DNA of 64,000 nt from Streptomyces sp. NBC_01214 (GCF_026340975.1 NZ_JAPEOS010000002.1:824501-888500); one strand, 5' to 3'. Positions 34,364 through 43,508 are shown, numbered from the stretch's first letter. The notes: generated by a model from the letters alone, not told the origin. A program made the numbers and translations.

Positions 34364-35370
34364 GGGTGCTGCTGATCGGAGCCAACGGATACCTCGGCCG
34401 CTACGTCGCCGACCGGCTGCTCGCCGACCCCGCCGTCCAGCTCACCGCGCTCGGCCGCGGCGACGACGCCGACGTCCGCTTCGACCTCGCCACCGGCAGC
34501 CCCGGCGCGCTCACCCGCTTCCTCGACGCCGTCCACCCGGGCGTCGTCATCAACTGCGCCGGAGCGACCCGGGGCGGCGCCCGGGAACTCACCCGGCACA
34601 ACACCGTCGCCGTCGCGACGATCTGCGAGTCGCTGCGCCGCAGCGGCTGCGGGGCCCGGCTGGTGCAGCTCGGCTGCGCCGCCGAGTACGGGCCCAGTCA
34701 GCCCGGATCGTCCACGGCCGAGGACGCCGTCCCGAGACCGGGTGGACCGTACGGGGTGAGCAAACTGGCCGCCACCGAGCTGGTCCTGGGCTCCGGACTC
34801 GACGCCGTCGTCCTGCGGATCTTCTCGCCCGTCGGCCCCGGCACCCCCGCCGGATCCCCGCTCGGCCGGCTCGCCGAGGCCATGCGCCGCGCCATGCAGG
34901 CGGGCGACGGCGAGCTGAAGCTCAGCGGGCTCGGCGTGCAGCGCGACTTCGTGGACGTACGGGACGTGGCGCGGGCCGTGCACGCCGCCTCGCTGTCCGC
35001 CGCCCAGGGCGTGGTCAACATCGGCACCGGCCGCGCGGTCCGGCTGCGCGACGCGGCCGCGGTCCTCGCCCGCGTCGCCGGGTACGGAGGCGCCCTGCAC
35101 GAGCTGGACGTCCCGCACGGCGGCCCCCAGCAGGGGCACGGGCACCCCGGCCGCCCGGCCGGACTCGCCGCCATCGGCTCGCCCCGCTCCGAGGCCACCA
35201 CCGAGCAGATGACTGCCGTGGCCCCCCAGCCGTACCCGTACCCGGACGGGTGCGGGGCCTGGCAGCAGGCGGACGTCCGTACCGCGCGCGACCGGCTCGG
35301 CTGGCGGCCCCGGATCAACCTGGAGGAATCCCTCGCGGACATCTGGATGGAGGCGGCGTGCCGCATCTGA
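34360..35370 (+). CDS. NAD(P)-dependent sugar-nucleotide epimerase/dehydratase
   Basis: The 336-aa extended short-chain dehydrogenase has GANGYLG at residues 7-13 (NAD-binding glycine motif), an early Asp-rich segment, INCAGATRGGARE, the catalytic YGVSK (Tyr-x3-Lys) and VLRIFSPVGPGTP. A long Pro/Gly-rich insertion near residue 250-290 (HGGPQQGHGHPGRPAG; PQPYPYPDGCG) is unusual. In a Pel-like pathway it could interconvert UDP-GlcNAc and UDP-GalNAc as PelX or GalE do; this is inference. The start ATG 34360 is in the ATGA overlap with a mini ORF. Its end overlaps the next gene by 13 nt. Confidence 0.87.
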   Translation: MRVLLIGANGYLGRYVADRLLADPAVQLTALGRGDDADVRFDLATGSPGALTRFLDAVHPGVVINCAGATRGGARELTRHNTVAVATICESLRRSGCGARLVQLGCAAEYGPSQPGSSTAEDAVPRPGGPYGVSKLAATELVLGSGLDAVVLRIFSPVGPGTPAGSPLGRLAEAMRRAMQAGDGELKLSGLGVQRDFVDVRDVARAVHAASLSAAQGVVNIGTGRAVRLRDAAAVLARVAGYGGALHELDVPHGGPQQGHGHPGRPAGLAAIGSPRSEATTEQMTAVAPQPYPYPDGCGAWQQADVRTARDRLGWRPRINLEESLADIWMEAACRI

Positions 35371-36113
35371 CGACGCCGCCCGGGGCCGTGACCGCCGCCG
35401 CGACCGGGGCCGGCCGCCTCGGTCTCGGCATCCCCGGTTACGCGCACCCGCTGCTCGCCCCCGTCGAGTGGGCCGAACTGACCCGCCCCGGCACCCCGCT
35501 GCACTGGGCCGTGCTGAACGTGGCGGACGGCCCGGGCGGGCGGCCCGATCCGCACTGCACGGAAGCGGCCGCCAAGCTGCGTCGCGCGGGCGGCATGATC
35601 CTCGGTCATCTCGCGATGCGAGACGGAGCGCGGTCCTTCGGGGAGCTGGTCTCCGATGCCCACCGCTTCCGCGACTGGTACGGGGTCGGCGGTTTCTACC
35701 TGGCCGGGACCCCGGCCGGCAAGGCGGAGTTCGCCTCGGTGAGCCGGGTCGTGGACACCCTGCGGGGCCTCGGCGAGGACCTGCGGATCGTGCTCGGGCA
35801 CGGCACGCACCCGTACGAGGGCTACGCCGAGGCCGCGGACCAGCTGGTCACCTTCTCCGGGGCCTGGTCCGACTACCGCTGGTCGCAGGTGGCCGAGTGG
35901 ACCGCGGACCATCCGGCGGAGCGCTTCTGCCACCTTGTCCACGGGGTGCCGCGGGCGCATCTGGAGGAGGCGATGAGGATCGCCCGCTGGCAGGGGGCGG
36001 GCACGATCTGGTTCACCGACCGGCTCGGGACGCGCGGCAGCGACCCCTGGGCCTCCATGCCCGCGTACTGGGACGAAATCGTCTCAAGGGTCGGGACAGG
36101 TGTCTTGGAATGA
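35358..36113 (+). CDS. Spherulation-specific family 4 protein (GH135-like)
   Basis: The 251-aa product has the spherulin-4 layout: GLGIPGYAHPLLAPVEWAEL, WAVLNVADGPGG, MILGHLAMRDGARSF, WYGVGGFYLAGTP, IVLGHGTHPYEGYAE and IWFTDRLGTRG. Fungal and bacterial members (Sph3) cleave galactosamine-containing polymers. The segment GGFYLAGTP stands where family members normally have an Asp after the Phe/Leu pair, so the catalytic acid may be lost. It has no signal peptide and would be cytosolic. GTG 35358 has GGAGG upstream and overlaps the epimerase end. With the PelF-like gene it defines a probable polysaccharide locus. Confidence 0.85.
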   Translation: MPHLTTPPGAVTAAATGAGRLGLGIPGYAHPLLAPVEWAELTRPGTPLHWAVLNVADGPGGRPDPHCTEAAAKLRRAGGMILGHLAMRDGARSFGELVSDAHRFRDWYGVGGFYLAGTPAGKAEFASVSRVVDTLRGLGEDLRIVLGHGTHPYEGYAEAADQLVTFSGAWSDYRWSQVAEWTADHPAERFCHLVHGVPRAHLEEAMRIARWQGAGTIWFTDRLGTRGSDPWASMPAYWDEIVSRVGTGVLE

Positions 36114-36197
36114 AGACGGGCGTGGCAGTGTTACTGGGAGAACAACCATCAGTTTGCTCCCTGCACCTGCGGGGATGCTCCCATCTTCGGAGTGCCC

Positions 36198-37376
36198 GTG
36201 TCGCTGCCACCGCTGGTCGAGCCAGCAGCTGAGCTCACCGTTGACGAGGTCCGTCGGTATTCGCGGCACCTGATCATCCCGGACGTCGGGATGGACGGCC
36301 AGAAGCGCCTGAAGAACGCCAAGGTGCTGGCCGTGGGTGCCGGCGGTCTCGGTTCGCCCGCCCTCATGTACCTGGCCGCGGCCGGCGTCGGCACGCTGGG
36401 CATCGTGGAGTTCGACGAGGTCGACGAGTCGAACCTGCAGCGCCAGATCATCCACAGCCAGGCGGACATCGGCCGTTCCAAGGCCGAGTCGGCCCGCGAC
36501 AGCGTGCTGGGCATCAACCCGTACGTGAACGTGGTCCTTCACGAAGAGCGGCTCGAAGCCGAGAACGTGATGGAGATCTTCAGCCAGTACGACCTCATCG
36601 TCGACGGCACGGACAACTTCGCCACGCGCTACCTGGTGAACGACGCCTGCGTGCTGCTGAACAAGCCGTACGTGTGGGGCTCGATCTACCGCTTCGACGG
36701 CCAGGCCTCGGTCTTCTGGTCCGAGCACGGCCCCTGCTACCGCTGCCTCTACCCGGAGCCCCCGCCGCCGGGCATGGTCCCGAGCTGCGCCGAGGGCGGC
36801 GTGCTGGGCGTGCTCTGCGCGTCCATCGGGTCGATCCAGGTCACCGAGGCCATCAAGGTCCTCACGGGCGTCGGCGAGCCGCTCGTCGGCCGCCTGATGA
36901 TCTACGACGCCCTGGAGATGCAGTACCGCCAGGTCAAGGTCCGCAAGGACCCCGACTGCGCGGTCTGCGGTCCGAACGCAACCGTCACCGAGCTCATCGA
37001 CTACGAGGCCTTCTGCGGCGTCGTGTCGGAGGAGGCCCAGGAGGCGGCCGCCGGTTCGACGATCACTCCCAAGCAGCTCAAGGAGTGGATCGACACCGAC
37101 GAGCCCATCGAGATCATCGACGTCCGCGAGGTCAACGAGTACGAGATCGTCTCGATCCCCGGCGCGAAGCTGATCCCCAAGGGCGAGTTCCTGATGGGCA
37201 CCGCCCTCCAGGACCTGCCGCAGGACAAGCGCATCGTCCTGCACTGCAAGACGGGTGTCCGCAGTGCGGAAGTCCTCGCGGTCCTGAAGTCCGCGGGCTT
37301 CGCGGACGCGGTGCACGTCGGCGGCGGCGTGATCGGCTGGGTCCACCAGATCGAGCCCGAGAAGCCGGTCTACTAG
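36198..37376 (+). CDS. moeZ: Adenylyltransferase/sulfurtransferase MoeZ
   Basis: The 392-aa protein has an E1-like adenylation domain with GAGGLG (residues 47-52), DESNLQRQ and two zinc Cys pairs (CYRC about 181-184, CAVC about 254-257). A C-terminal rhodanese domain has the catalytic Cys in HCKTGVRS (about 349). It activates ThiS-type sulfur carriers, such as MoaD, CysO and secondary-metabolite carriers, by adenylation and thiocarboxylation. GTG 36198 is preferred over GTG 36192 because of CGGAG spacing. It is the ortholog of Rv3206c. It is transcribed alone or after the spherulin-4 gene and ends at a strong bidirectional hairpin. Confidence 0.95.
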   Translation: MSLPPLVEPAAELTVDEVRRYSRHLIIPDVGMDGQKRLKNAKVLAVGAGGLGSPALMYLAAAGVGTLGIVEFDEVDESNLQRQIIHSQADIGRSKAESARDSVLGINPYVNVVLHEERLEAENVMEIFSQYDLIVDGTDNFATRYLVNDACVLLNKPYVWGSIYRFDGQASVFWSEHGPCYRCLYPEPPPPGMVPSCAEGGVLGVLCASIGSIQVTEAIKVLTGVGEPLVGRLMIYDALEMQYRQVKVRKDPDCAVCGPNATVTELIDYEAFCGVVSEEAQEAAAGSTITPKQLKEWIDTDEPIEIIDVREVNEYEIVSIPGAKLIPKGEFLMGTALQDLPQDKRIVLHCKTGVRSAEVLAVLKSAGFADAVHVGGGVIGWVHQIEPEKPVY

Positions 37377-37421
37377 GCCTTCCACTAGGCCGGTCCGGCG
37401 GGCCGGTCCACCAGCAGTGGT

Positions 37422-37463
37422 CCGAAGGGGCCGTACCCCGCGATCGGGGTACGGCCCCTTCGG
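37422..37463. terminator. Bidirectional terminator, 19-bp perfect stem
   Basis: Arms 37422-37440 and 37445-37463 (CCGAAGGGGCCGTACCCCG) are perfectly complementary around a CGAT loop. It lies between moeZ (plus) and the TAP-like peptidase (minus). Confidence 0.88.
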
Positions 37464-37483
37464 CATGCGTCCCGCGGACCGGA

Positions 37484-39082
37484 TCAGGCGGCCGACGACT
37501 CCGGCACCTCGGGCGGCGGCGGTGGCGTCGGGTTCGGGGCCGCGGTGCAGACGGTGCCCTCGGCCGGCGTCTTCCCGTCCAGCAAGTAGCCGTTGACCGC
37601 CTTCTGCACGCACGGGTCGCCGCTGTTGTACGCGCCGTGCCCCTCGCCCTTGTAGGTGAGCTCCACGCCCACGCCCGGGCCGAGCCGCTCCACCATGTTC
37701 CGGGCGCCCTCGTACGGGGTGGCCGGGTCGCCGGTGTTGCCGATGACCAGGATCGGGTCGGCGCCCGGCGCCGAGACGTCGGGGGTCTCCCAGGTGCCGG
37801 GGACCGGCCAGCCGGTGCACGTCAACATGCCCCAGCCGAGGAGGTCCCCGAAGACCGGCGAGGCGGCACGGAACTCCGCCAGCTTGGCCTTCGTCTGCTC
37901 CAGGGTGTAGCGCTCCTTGTCGTCCACGCAGTTGATGGCGGTGTTGGCCGCACCGATGTTGCTGTAACGCCCTTGCTGGTCACGGCCGTTGAGCGCGTCG
38001 GACAGGGCCATCAGCAACTGCCCCTGACCGCCCTCCGCCTCGTCGAGGCCCTGTTCCAGCAGCGGCCACAGCTCCTTCGAGTACAGGGCCTGCGCGATGC
38101 CGTTGGTCGCCTGGGTCTCGGTGAGCATCCGGTCCCCGATGCCCGGGATCGGCTTGGCGGCCAGCGCCTTCTGCAGCTTGATGACGTCGGCCTCGATCTC
38201 CTTGGGCGTGCTGCCCCGGAGACGGCACTCGTCGCCGCGGTCCACGCAGTCCTGGGCGAAGTTGCCGAGCGCGAGCTGGAAGCCCTTGGCCTGGCCGAGG
38301 GCGCTCTGCTCGGCGGTCTTGGTGGGGTCCACGACGGCGTCGAAGACGGCCCGGCCGACGTTCTTGGGGAAGAGGTGGGCGTAGACCCCGCCGAGCTCGG
38401 TGCCGTAGGAGATGCCGAAGTAGTTCAGCTTCTCGTCGCCGAGGGCCTGGCGGATGCGGTCCAGGTCGCGGGCGGCGTTCTCGGTGCCGACGCGGGGGAG
38501 CAGCGCGGCGGAGTTCTTCTCGCAGGCCTCCTGGTACGTGCGGATGTTCTCGACGAAGGCCTTCTCCTCCTCCGGGGTTTCGGGGGAGGAGTCCTCGCTG
38601 AAGTACTGGTCCAACTGCTTGTCGTTCTCGCACAGGACCGGATCGCTGCCGCCCACCCCGCGCGGGTCGAAGCTCACCAGGTCGTACCGGGCGCGCAGGG
38701 CCTCGTACTCCTTCGCGGCGCCCGGCAGCGTACTGATGCCCGAGCCGCCGGGGCCGCCGAAGTTGAAGACCAGCGAGCCCAGCCGGTTCTTCTGGTCCCG
38801 CGCCTTGGCCCGGATCAGGGCGATCGGGATCGTCTCGCCCTCGGGCTTCGCGTAGTCGAGCGGGACGTCGAGGGTGGCGCACTGCCAGTCCTTGGGCGGG
38901 GCCTGGCCACCGCCCTGGGCGGCGGTCGGGGCCTCGCAGTCGCCCCATTTCAGGGGCTTGACCTCGGGGGAGCCGTCGGCCGTCGGCTTCTTCCCGTCGC
39001 CGTCTGACGAGCAGGCGGCCGTGGAGAGCACCCCGGCGGCGAGCGTGGCGGCGGCGGTGACCCGCCAGGCGTGTGTGGGCAT
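37484..39082 (-). CDS. Secreted TAP-like alpha/beta hydrolase lipoprotein (SlpD/tripeptidyl aminopeptidase type)
   Basis: The 532-aa product begins with a lipoprotein signal and lipobox LSTAAC near residues 19-24. The core has FNFGGPGGSGIST (oxyanion loop), SFDPRGVGGSDPV, the nucleophile elbow GISYGTELGG, and the C-terminal TAP domain with Asp in NTGDPATPYEG and His in GEGHGAYNSG. Streptomyces SlpD/SlpE and Tap proteins of this family release tripeptides from protein N-termini outside the cell. Multiple Cys suggest disulfides. It ends with a Pro-rich tail. It is monocistronic, ending at a shared hairpin. Confidence 0.93.
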   Translation of the reverse strand: MPTHAWRVTAAATLAAGVLSTAACSSDGDGKKPTADGSPEVKPLKWGDCEAPTAAQGGGQAPPKDWQCATLDVPLDYAKPEGETIPIALIRAKARDQKNRLGSLVFNFGGPGGSGISTLPGAAKEYEALRARYDLVSFDPRGVGGSDPVLCENDKQLDQYFSEDSSPETPEEEKAFVENIRTYQEACEKNSAALLPRVGTENAARDLDRIRQALGDEKLNYFGISYGTELGGVYAHLFPKNVGRAVFDAVVDPTKTAEQSALGQAKGFQLALGNFAQDCVDRGDECRLRGSTPKEIEADVIKLQKALAAKPIPGIGDRMLTETQATNGIAQALYSKELWPLLEQGLDEAEGGQGQLLMALSDALNGRDQQGRYSNIGAANTAINCVDDKERYTLEQTKAKLAEFRAASPVFGDLLGWGMLTCTGWPVPGTWETPDVSAPGADPILVIGNTGDPATPYEGARNMVERLGPGVGVELTYKGEGHGAYNSGDPCVQKAVNGYLLDGKTPAEGTVCTAAPNPTPPPPPEVPESSAA

Positions 39083-39175
39083 GTCCCCATCCTGTGGGCC
39101 CCGCGGTGACCCCGCCCGTGCGCTGACCCGAACGGGGGGCGCGCCGGCCCGCCCGCCTGACCGACCTCCCTCCCC

Positions 39176-40441
39176 TCAGTAGCCGTACACGCTCAGCTCG
39201 GTGATCGCGGCGAACAGGTGCTGCCAGGTCGCTGCGGAGGGCGAGCCGTCGGCCAGCGCCCCGGGATCCAGGGCCTCCATCGCCTCGCCGAAGGCCCCGA
39301 TGCCGTTCTCGGCCGGGTACGAGGACCAGCAGGCGCCCATGTACCGGCGCACGCCGTCGAGGAGCCCGACGAAGGTCGCCACGTCCCGGGCCAGCGGGAT
39401 GACGGACTCCTGGTGCATGTGGACCGCTCCGGTGACGCGGTGGACGCCCACCAGGCCCGGGTCCGTGTACCCGAAGTCGAAGGTCCCGAGGTGCAGCAGG
39501 TCGTCGTCGCCGGCTTCCGGTGCCTGCTCGGTCAGCGGCCGCAGCAACTGCGGGGCGACCTCGAACGAGCTGACGCCCGCGGCCCAGTGGCGCGGCAGCC
39601 CCACCCCGCTCAGGAACTCCCGGGTGGCCGGGTGCTCCAGCGTGTCCGGGAGCCCGTCGCCGGGGACGCGCGTGACCCACGCGTCGCCGAAGGTCCGGGC
39701 GAGCCCGGCCGCGGTGAGCGGACCGGAGCCGCGCGTGCCCGGGCGGAACCACGGGGTGTCCTCGGCGGACGCCCAGGACGAGGAGTCGGCGGCGCCCCGG
39801 GGCCAGTCGGCGAGCGCCGCGGCGTTCCCCTCCACCACCACGACCCCGCGCGCCTCCGCGTACAGGTAGCGGCCGCCGCCGAGCGGAACCGGTTCCTCCC
39901 AGGTGCCGGGGCAGTTCAGCGCCCAGCCCTCCTCGTCCGTGTCGAACAGCCGAGGGCCGTCCGGCTCCGCCACGTCCCGCTCCACGGCCCCACCATCGGC
40001 CGGTGCGGGCAGCCGGCGTCCCGTTTCCAGGTCGAACCAGGCGTCCTCGCACCACAGGGCCCACACCTTCACGGCCGCGCCCGCGTCCCCGTCGAGGTCG
40101 TACACCTCGGCGGTGCGGTCCCCGCTGAGGTTCGGCTCCGCTTCGTAGCCGCCGACGGGCCGCCACCAGGCCCACACCGTCCGCCAGGGCAGCCCCGGTT
40201 CGGCCTCGGCGACGCGGGCGGCGTAGTCGTGGTGCCCGAGCACGGTCGCGGCGAAGTGCAGCCACGAGGCGAACTCCGCCCGCCCCACCTCGGCCCGTCC
40301 GAAGACGGCCTCGGCCTGCGTGAACACCTCCCGCCCGATGCCCCCTTCGCCCGCGGCCCCGCCCCGCAGGGCCACCCGGTCCGCGCGCAGCACCGCGGCC
40401 GGATCGTCGAACGGGCAACGGCCGTCCCGGTCTTCACTCAT
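39176..40441 (-). CDS. SUKH-4 family immunity-type protein
   Basis: The 421-aa product has an N-terminal all-helical and mixed part of unknown role (DYAARVAEAEPGLPWRTVWA, WWRPVGGYEAEPN). The C-terminal half matches the SUKH-4 fold: FGDAWVTRVPGDGLPDTLEH, TREFLSGVGLPRHW, LHLGTFDFGYTDPGLVGVHR and VATFVGLLDGVRRYM. SUKH proteins often neutralise polymorphic toxins, but no toxin gene is adjacent, so this is either an orphan immunity gene or a housekeeping SUKH protein. It has no signal peptide. The gene is 94 nt upstream of the TAP-like peptidase on the same strand. Confidence 0.82.
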   Translation of the reverse strand: MSEDRDGRCPFDDPAAVLRADRVALRGGAAGEGGIGREVFTQAEAVFGRAEVGRAEFASWLHFAATVLGHHDYAARVAEAEPGLPWRTVWAWWRPVGGYEAEPNLSGDRTAEVYDLDGDAGAAVKVWALWCEDAWFDLETGRRLPAPADGGAVERDVAEPDGPRLFDTDEEGWALNCPGTWEEPVPLGGGRYLYAEARGVVVVEGNAAALADWPRGAADSSSWASAEDTPWFRPGTRGSGPLTAAGLARTFGDAWVTRVPGDGLPDTLEHPATREFLSGVGLPRHWAAGVSSFEVAPQLLRPLTEQAPEAGDDDLLHLGTFDFGYTDPGLVGVHRVTGAVHMHQESVIPLARDVATFVGLLDGVRRYMGACWSSYPAENGIGAFGEAMEALDPGALADGSPSAATWQHLFAAITELSVYGY

Positions 40442-40560
40442 GGACGCATGCTGCCACCCGCCTCGGACATCGCCCCCGCCGGCCGGAACGTCCAGCCACG
40501 CCGGCGTCCGAGGCGCGGGCGCGAAGCGCCGTAGCGGATACGGGAGCGCCCCGGTGCCGA

Positions 40561-40617
40561 ATCCGCCGACCGGAGCCGGAGCCGGAGCCGGAGCCTGATC
40601 CGCCGACCGGAGCCGGA
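40561..40617. repeat. Short direct repeat and GGAGCC tandem hexamers
   Basis: The 20-bp ATCCGCCGACCGGAGCCGGA occurs at 40561-40580 and 40598-40617, with GGAGCC hexamers in between. It lies between the flippase-like gene and the SUKH-4 gene and probably arose by slippage. Confidence 0.8.
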
Positions 40618-40619
40618 GG

Positions 40620-43508
40620 CTAGATGGCTTCCTTGCGGGTCAGGAAGTTGAACGAGATCCACCCCGGCAGCACCGGCAGCCAGAAGGTCATCAGGCGGAA
40701 CAGCAGCACCGCGGAGATTGCGACCTCCTTCTCCAGACCCGCCGCGATCAGCCCGAGGGTCAGCGTGGTCTCCACCGCGCCCATACCGCCCGGCGTCGGC
40801 GCCGCCGACCCCAGCGCGTTGCCCGCCAGGAACACCACCGCGATGCTCGCGTAGCTGATGGCCTCGCCGCCCCCGAACGCGCGGATCGACGCGTCCAGGC
40901 ACATCACGAAGCAGCCCGTCAGCAGCAACATCCCGCCGATGCCGGTCAGCAGCTTCTTCGGCCGCTGGAGCACGTCCAGCATGCGCGGCACCACGCCCGC
41001 GAACAGCGCCCGGACCCGCGTCACCACGAACTTCCGCAGGAACGGGACCGCCGTCACCACCAGCACCAGCACGGCCACCGTCAGCAGACCCGCGATGACG
41101 GCCCGGGACGGGGTCATCTCCGGGGTCTTCTCGGTCCCGGTCAGATAGCCGAAGGACAGCAGCAGCACGATGTGGCTGGCCAGCCCGAACAACTGGGAGG
41201 CGCCCACGCTCGCGACCGCCAGCCCCGGCCGGACCCCCGCCCGCTGGAGGAACCGCGTGTTCAACGCGACACCGCCGACGGCCGCCGGAGCCACCAACTT
41301 CACGAACGACCCGGCCACCTGCGCGACCACGGTCCGTAGGAACGGCACCCGCTCCGGGACGAAGCCCAGCAGGCTCATCGCCGCCGCGAAGTACGTCAGC
41401 GCCGAGAAGGCGAGCGCCGCCCCGACCCAGCCCCACTGCGCCTGGCCGATGATCGTCGCGAAGTCGACATGGGCGAGCTGCGTGAGCAGGAAGTACGCAC
41501 CGAACGCGCCCGCGATGAACGAGACCAGCGTGCGCGGCCGGATCCGCTCCAGCCGGGCCGGCTCCACCGGGGCCTGCGGCCGGATGAGCAGCACCTGATG
41601 GCGGATCTGGGTCAGCAGATCCTCCTCGCGGGCCCCGTCCAGCGCATCTTCCAGGGCCTTCTTCTCGGCCTTGCGGTCGGCGGCGGCCGAGGCGGAGACC
41701 GGGGTCGCGGAGGCCGCGGACTCCGCCTCGCGCGCCGCCTTCGCCGCCCGCGAGGACTCCAGTACGGCCTCCCGCTGCCGCTCCGCCCGCTCCCGGGCCA
41801 GCTTGCGCAGCGTCGCCCGGGTGGAGCGGCTCAGCGCGATCGGCTGGAGCAGCGGCAGACAGTCCGCCACCGCGTCCGGGCCGAGCACCGACACGGCGGA
41901 GGCCACCGCGCGCTCGGCGCCGACCCGCAGGCCGATCGTGGTCAGCAGCTGGGCGATGTCCATCCGCAGCACCAGGTCGCCGGCGGCGATCTCGCCGCCG
42001 CGCAGGTCGGTCAGGATGACGTTGCCGGAACGATCCACCACAAGGGCGTCCCCGGTGAGCCGGCGGTGTGCGATCCGCCGCGACTGGAGGGCCCGTACCT
42101 GCTCCCACGTGTGGTGGATCAGCTCGTCGGTGATCTCCTCGTCGGAGAGCGCGTCCAGCGCCCGCACGTCCAGGTGCTCGTACACGAGCATCACCGCGTC
42201 CGGGCCGAGCTCGGAGGTGGCGATCAGCTTCGGCGCGTTCGCCCCGGCCGCGATGGCCGCGTACGCGAGGAGCGCCTCCTGCTCCAGCGCCTGGCGCAGC
42301 GACTGCAGGCTGCGCCCCGTGGTGATGCCGCGCAGGGTGAGCCGGCGCCAGACCCGGTAGAAGAAGCCGTGGGCCTGCTGCTCGCGGTCGACGATCGTGA
42401 CGTCGAGCGGCGGCCCGTCCTCCAGGGTCACGTGGTAGCGGCGCCCCCGGTCGTTGGCCTCGGAGGGCTCGGGGCCCTCGGGCATCTCGGCGCGCATCGC
42501 GCTGACCGGCTGGAAGCCGACCCGGCGCAGTCCGGCGAGGAGGTGCTGGCCGGTGGGGCGCACGTTGGGCGAGCCGACCGCGTACAGGGTGCCGTAGGCG
42601 ACGCTCCAACCGATCAGCACGGTGAGGATGATCGAGAAGGGGGTGGTGTACCCGTTGACCAGCATGGCCAGGGCGTTGAGCAGCAGGACCACCCACAGGG
42701 CGACCCGCCAGTGGGGTCTGCGGGTCATCCCGACCGCGGTCATGTACGCGATGACGGGCGCGAGGTAGCCGTGGACGGGGTCGGTGAGGGTCCCGCCGGC
42801 CGCGGGGCGGGTGAGGGCGTCCTGGATGGTTTCGGGGGCGGCCTGCGAGACCCACAGGTCCGTGGCGAGGGTGACGCCGTGCGCGAGGACGGCCGCGAGG
42901 ACGCCGTCGGCGATGCGCAGCCCGTCGCGTTTGATCAGCCGCTCGATGGCGAAGGCGACGGGCAGCAGCAGCACCGCGATGCTGGACACCAGCGCGGCGA
43001 CCTTGATCAGCAGGTCGGGCGCCTGGCCGGTGCCCTTGCTGATGTCCTCCTCCAGACCCACGGTGGTGCCGTGGGCGAAGGCGGCGATGGCGAGGAGGAC
43101 GGCGATGCCGAGGATGCCGACGAGCAGGCGTACGAGGTCGGACGGCCGGTGCACGCGGGCGGCGAGCAGCGGTTCGTCGACCTCGACCCGGTCGGCGTCC
43201 GTGGCGGAGTGACCGTGCGGGCCCTCGGCGGCCGCGCCGGCCCCGGCTCCGGCCGCCTTGGCTCCGGCGGCCTTGGCCCTGCCGGCCTTGGCTTCGGCCG
43301 CCTTGGCTTCGCCGGCCTTGGCCCTGCCTGGCTTGGCCCCGGCCGCTTCGGATCCGCCCTTACGGTCGGTCCGGCCGTCGGGGCGCGGGGGCTCCGGACG
43401 GGGCTCCGGGACGGGTTCGGGGCGGGCGGAGCGGCCGTCGTCAGGGCGTGCGCCGTCGTCGGTCGCCGCGCCGTCCGGAGGGCTCACACCCTGCTCCTTC
43501 GTCGTCAC
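40620..43508 (-). CDS. Lysylphosphatidylglycerol synthase TM-region/flippase-like membrane protein with kinase-like domain
   Basis: About 962 aa. A low-complexity Ala/Lys N-terminus with AKAGEAKAAEAKAGRAKAAG repeats is followed by a first block of about six membrane helices. A cytosolic region resembling aminoglycoside-kinase folds comes next (AHRRLTGDALVVDRSGNVIL, then TDLRGGEI, like the HxD and DFG loops). A C-terminal eight-helix domain of the UPF0104/LPG-synthase flippase family has FVKLVAPAAVGGVALNTRFL and GSAAPTPGGMGAVETTL. It probably moves or modifies a membrane lipid. GTG 43508 with AAGAAGAG upstream is chosen, and GTG 43535 is possible. It is divergent from the ATL gene. Confidence 0.87.
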   Translation of the reverse strand: MTTKEQGVSPPDGAATDDGARPDDGRSARPEPVPEPRPEPPRPDGRTDRKGGSEAAGAKPGRAKAGEAKAAEAKAGRAKAAGAKAAGAGAGAAAEGPHGHSATDADRVEVDEPLLAARVHRPSDLVRLLVGILGIAVLLAIAAFAHGTTVGLEEDISKGTGQAPDLLIKVAALVSSIAVLLLPVAFAIERLIKRDGLRIADGVLAAVLAHGVTLATDLWVSQAAPETIQDALTRPAAGGTLTDPVHGYLAPVIAYMTAVGMTRRPHWRVALWVVLLLNALAMLVNGYTTPFSIILTVLIGWSVAYGTLYAVGSPNVRPTGQHLLAGLRRVGFQPVSAMRAEMPEGPEPSEANDRGRRYHVTLEDGPPLDVTIVDREQQAHGFFYRVWRRLTLRGITTGRSLQSLRQALEQEALLAYAAIAAGANAPKLIATSELGPDAVMLVYEHLDVRALDALSDEEITDELIHHTWEQVRALQSRRIAHRRLTGDALVVDRSGNVILTDLRGGEIAAGDLVLRMDIAQLLTTIGLRVGAERAVASAVSVLGPDAVADCLPLLQPIALSRSTRATLRKLARERAERQREAVLESSRAAKAAREAESAASATPVSASAAADRKAEKKALEDALDGAREEDLLTQIRHQVLLIRPQAPVEPARLERIRPRTLVSFIAGAFGAYFLLTQLAHVDFATIIGQAQWGWVGAALAFSALTYFAAAMSLLGFVPERVPFLRTVVAQVAGSFVKLVAPAAVGGVALNTRFLQRAGVRPGLAVASVGASQLFGLASHIVLLLSFGYLTGTEKTPEMTPSRAVIAGLLTVAVLVLVVTAVPFLRKFVVTRVRALFAGVVPRMLDVLQRPKKLLTGIGGMLLLTGCFVMCLDASIRAFGGGEAISYASIAVVFLAGNALGSAAPTPGGMGAVETTLTLGLIAAGLEKEVAISAVLLFRLMTFWLPVLPGWISFNFLTRKEAI

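Noticed and set aside
25557..36191. Recent genomic island or mobile element
   Set aside because: There is no integrase, transposase, tRNA or flanking direct repeat, and codon use equals that of the neighbours.
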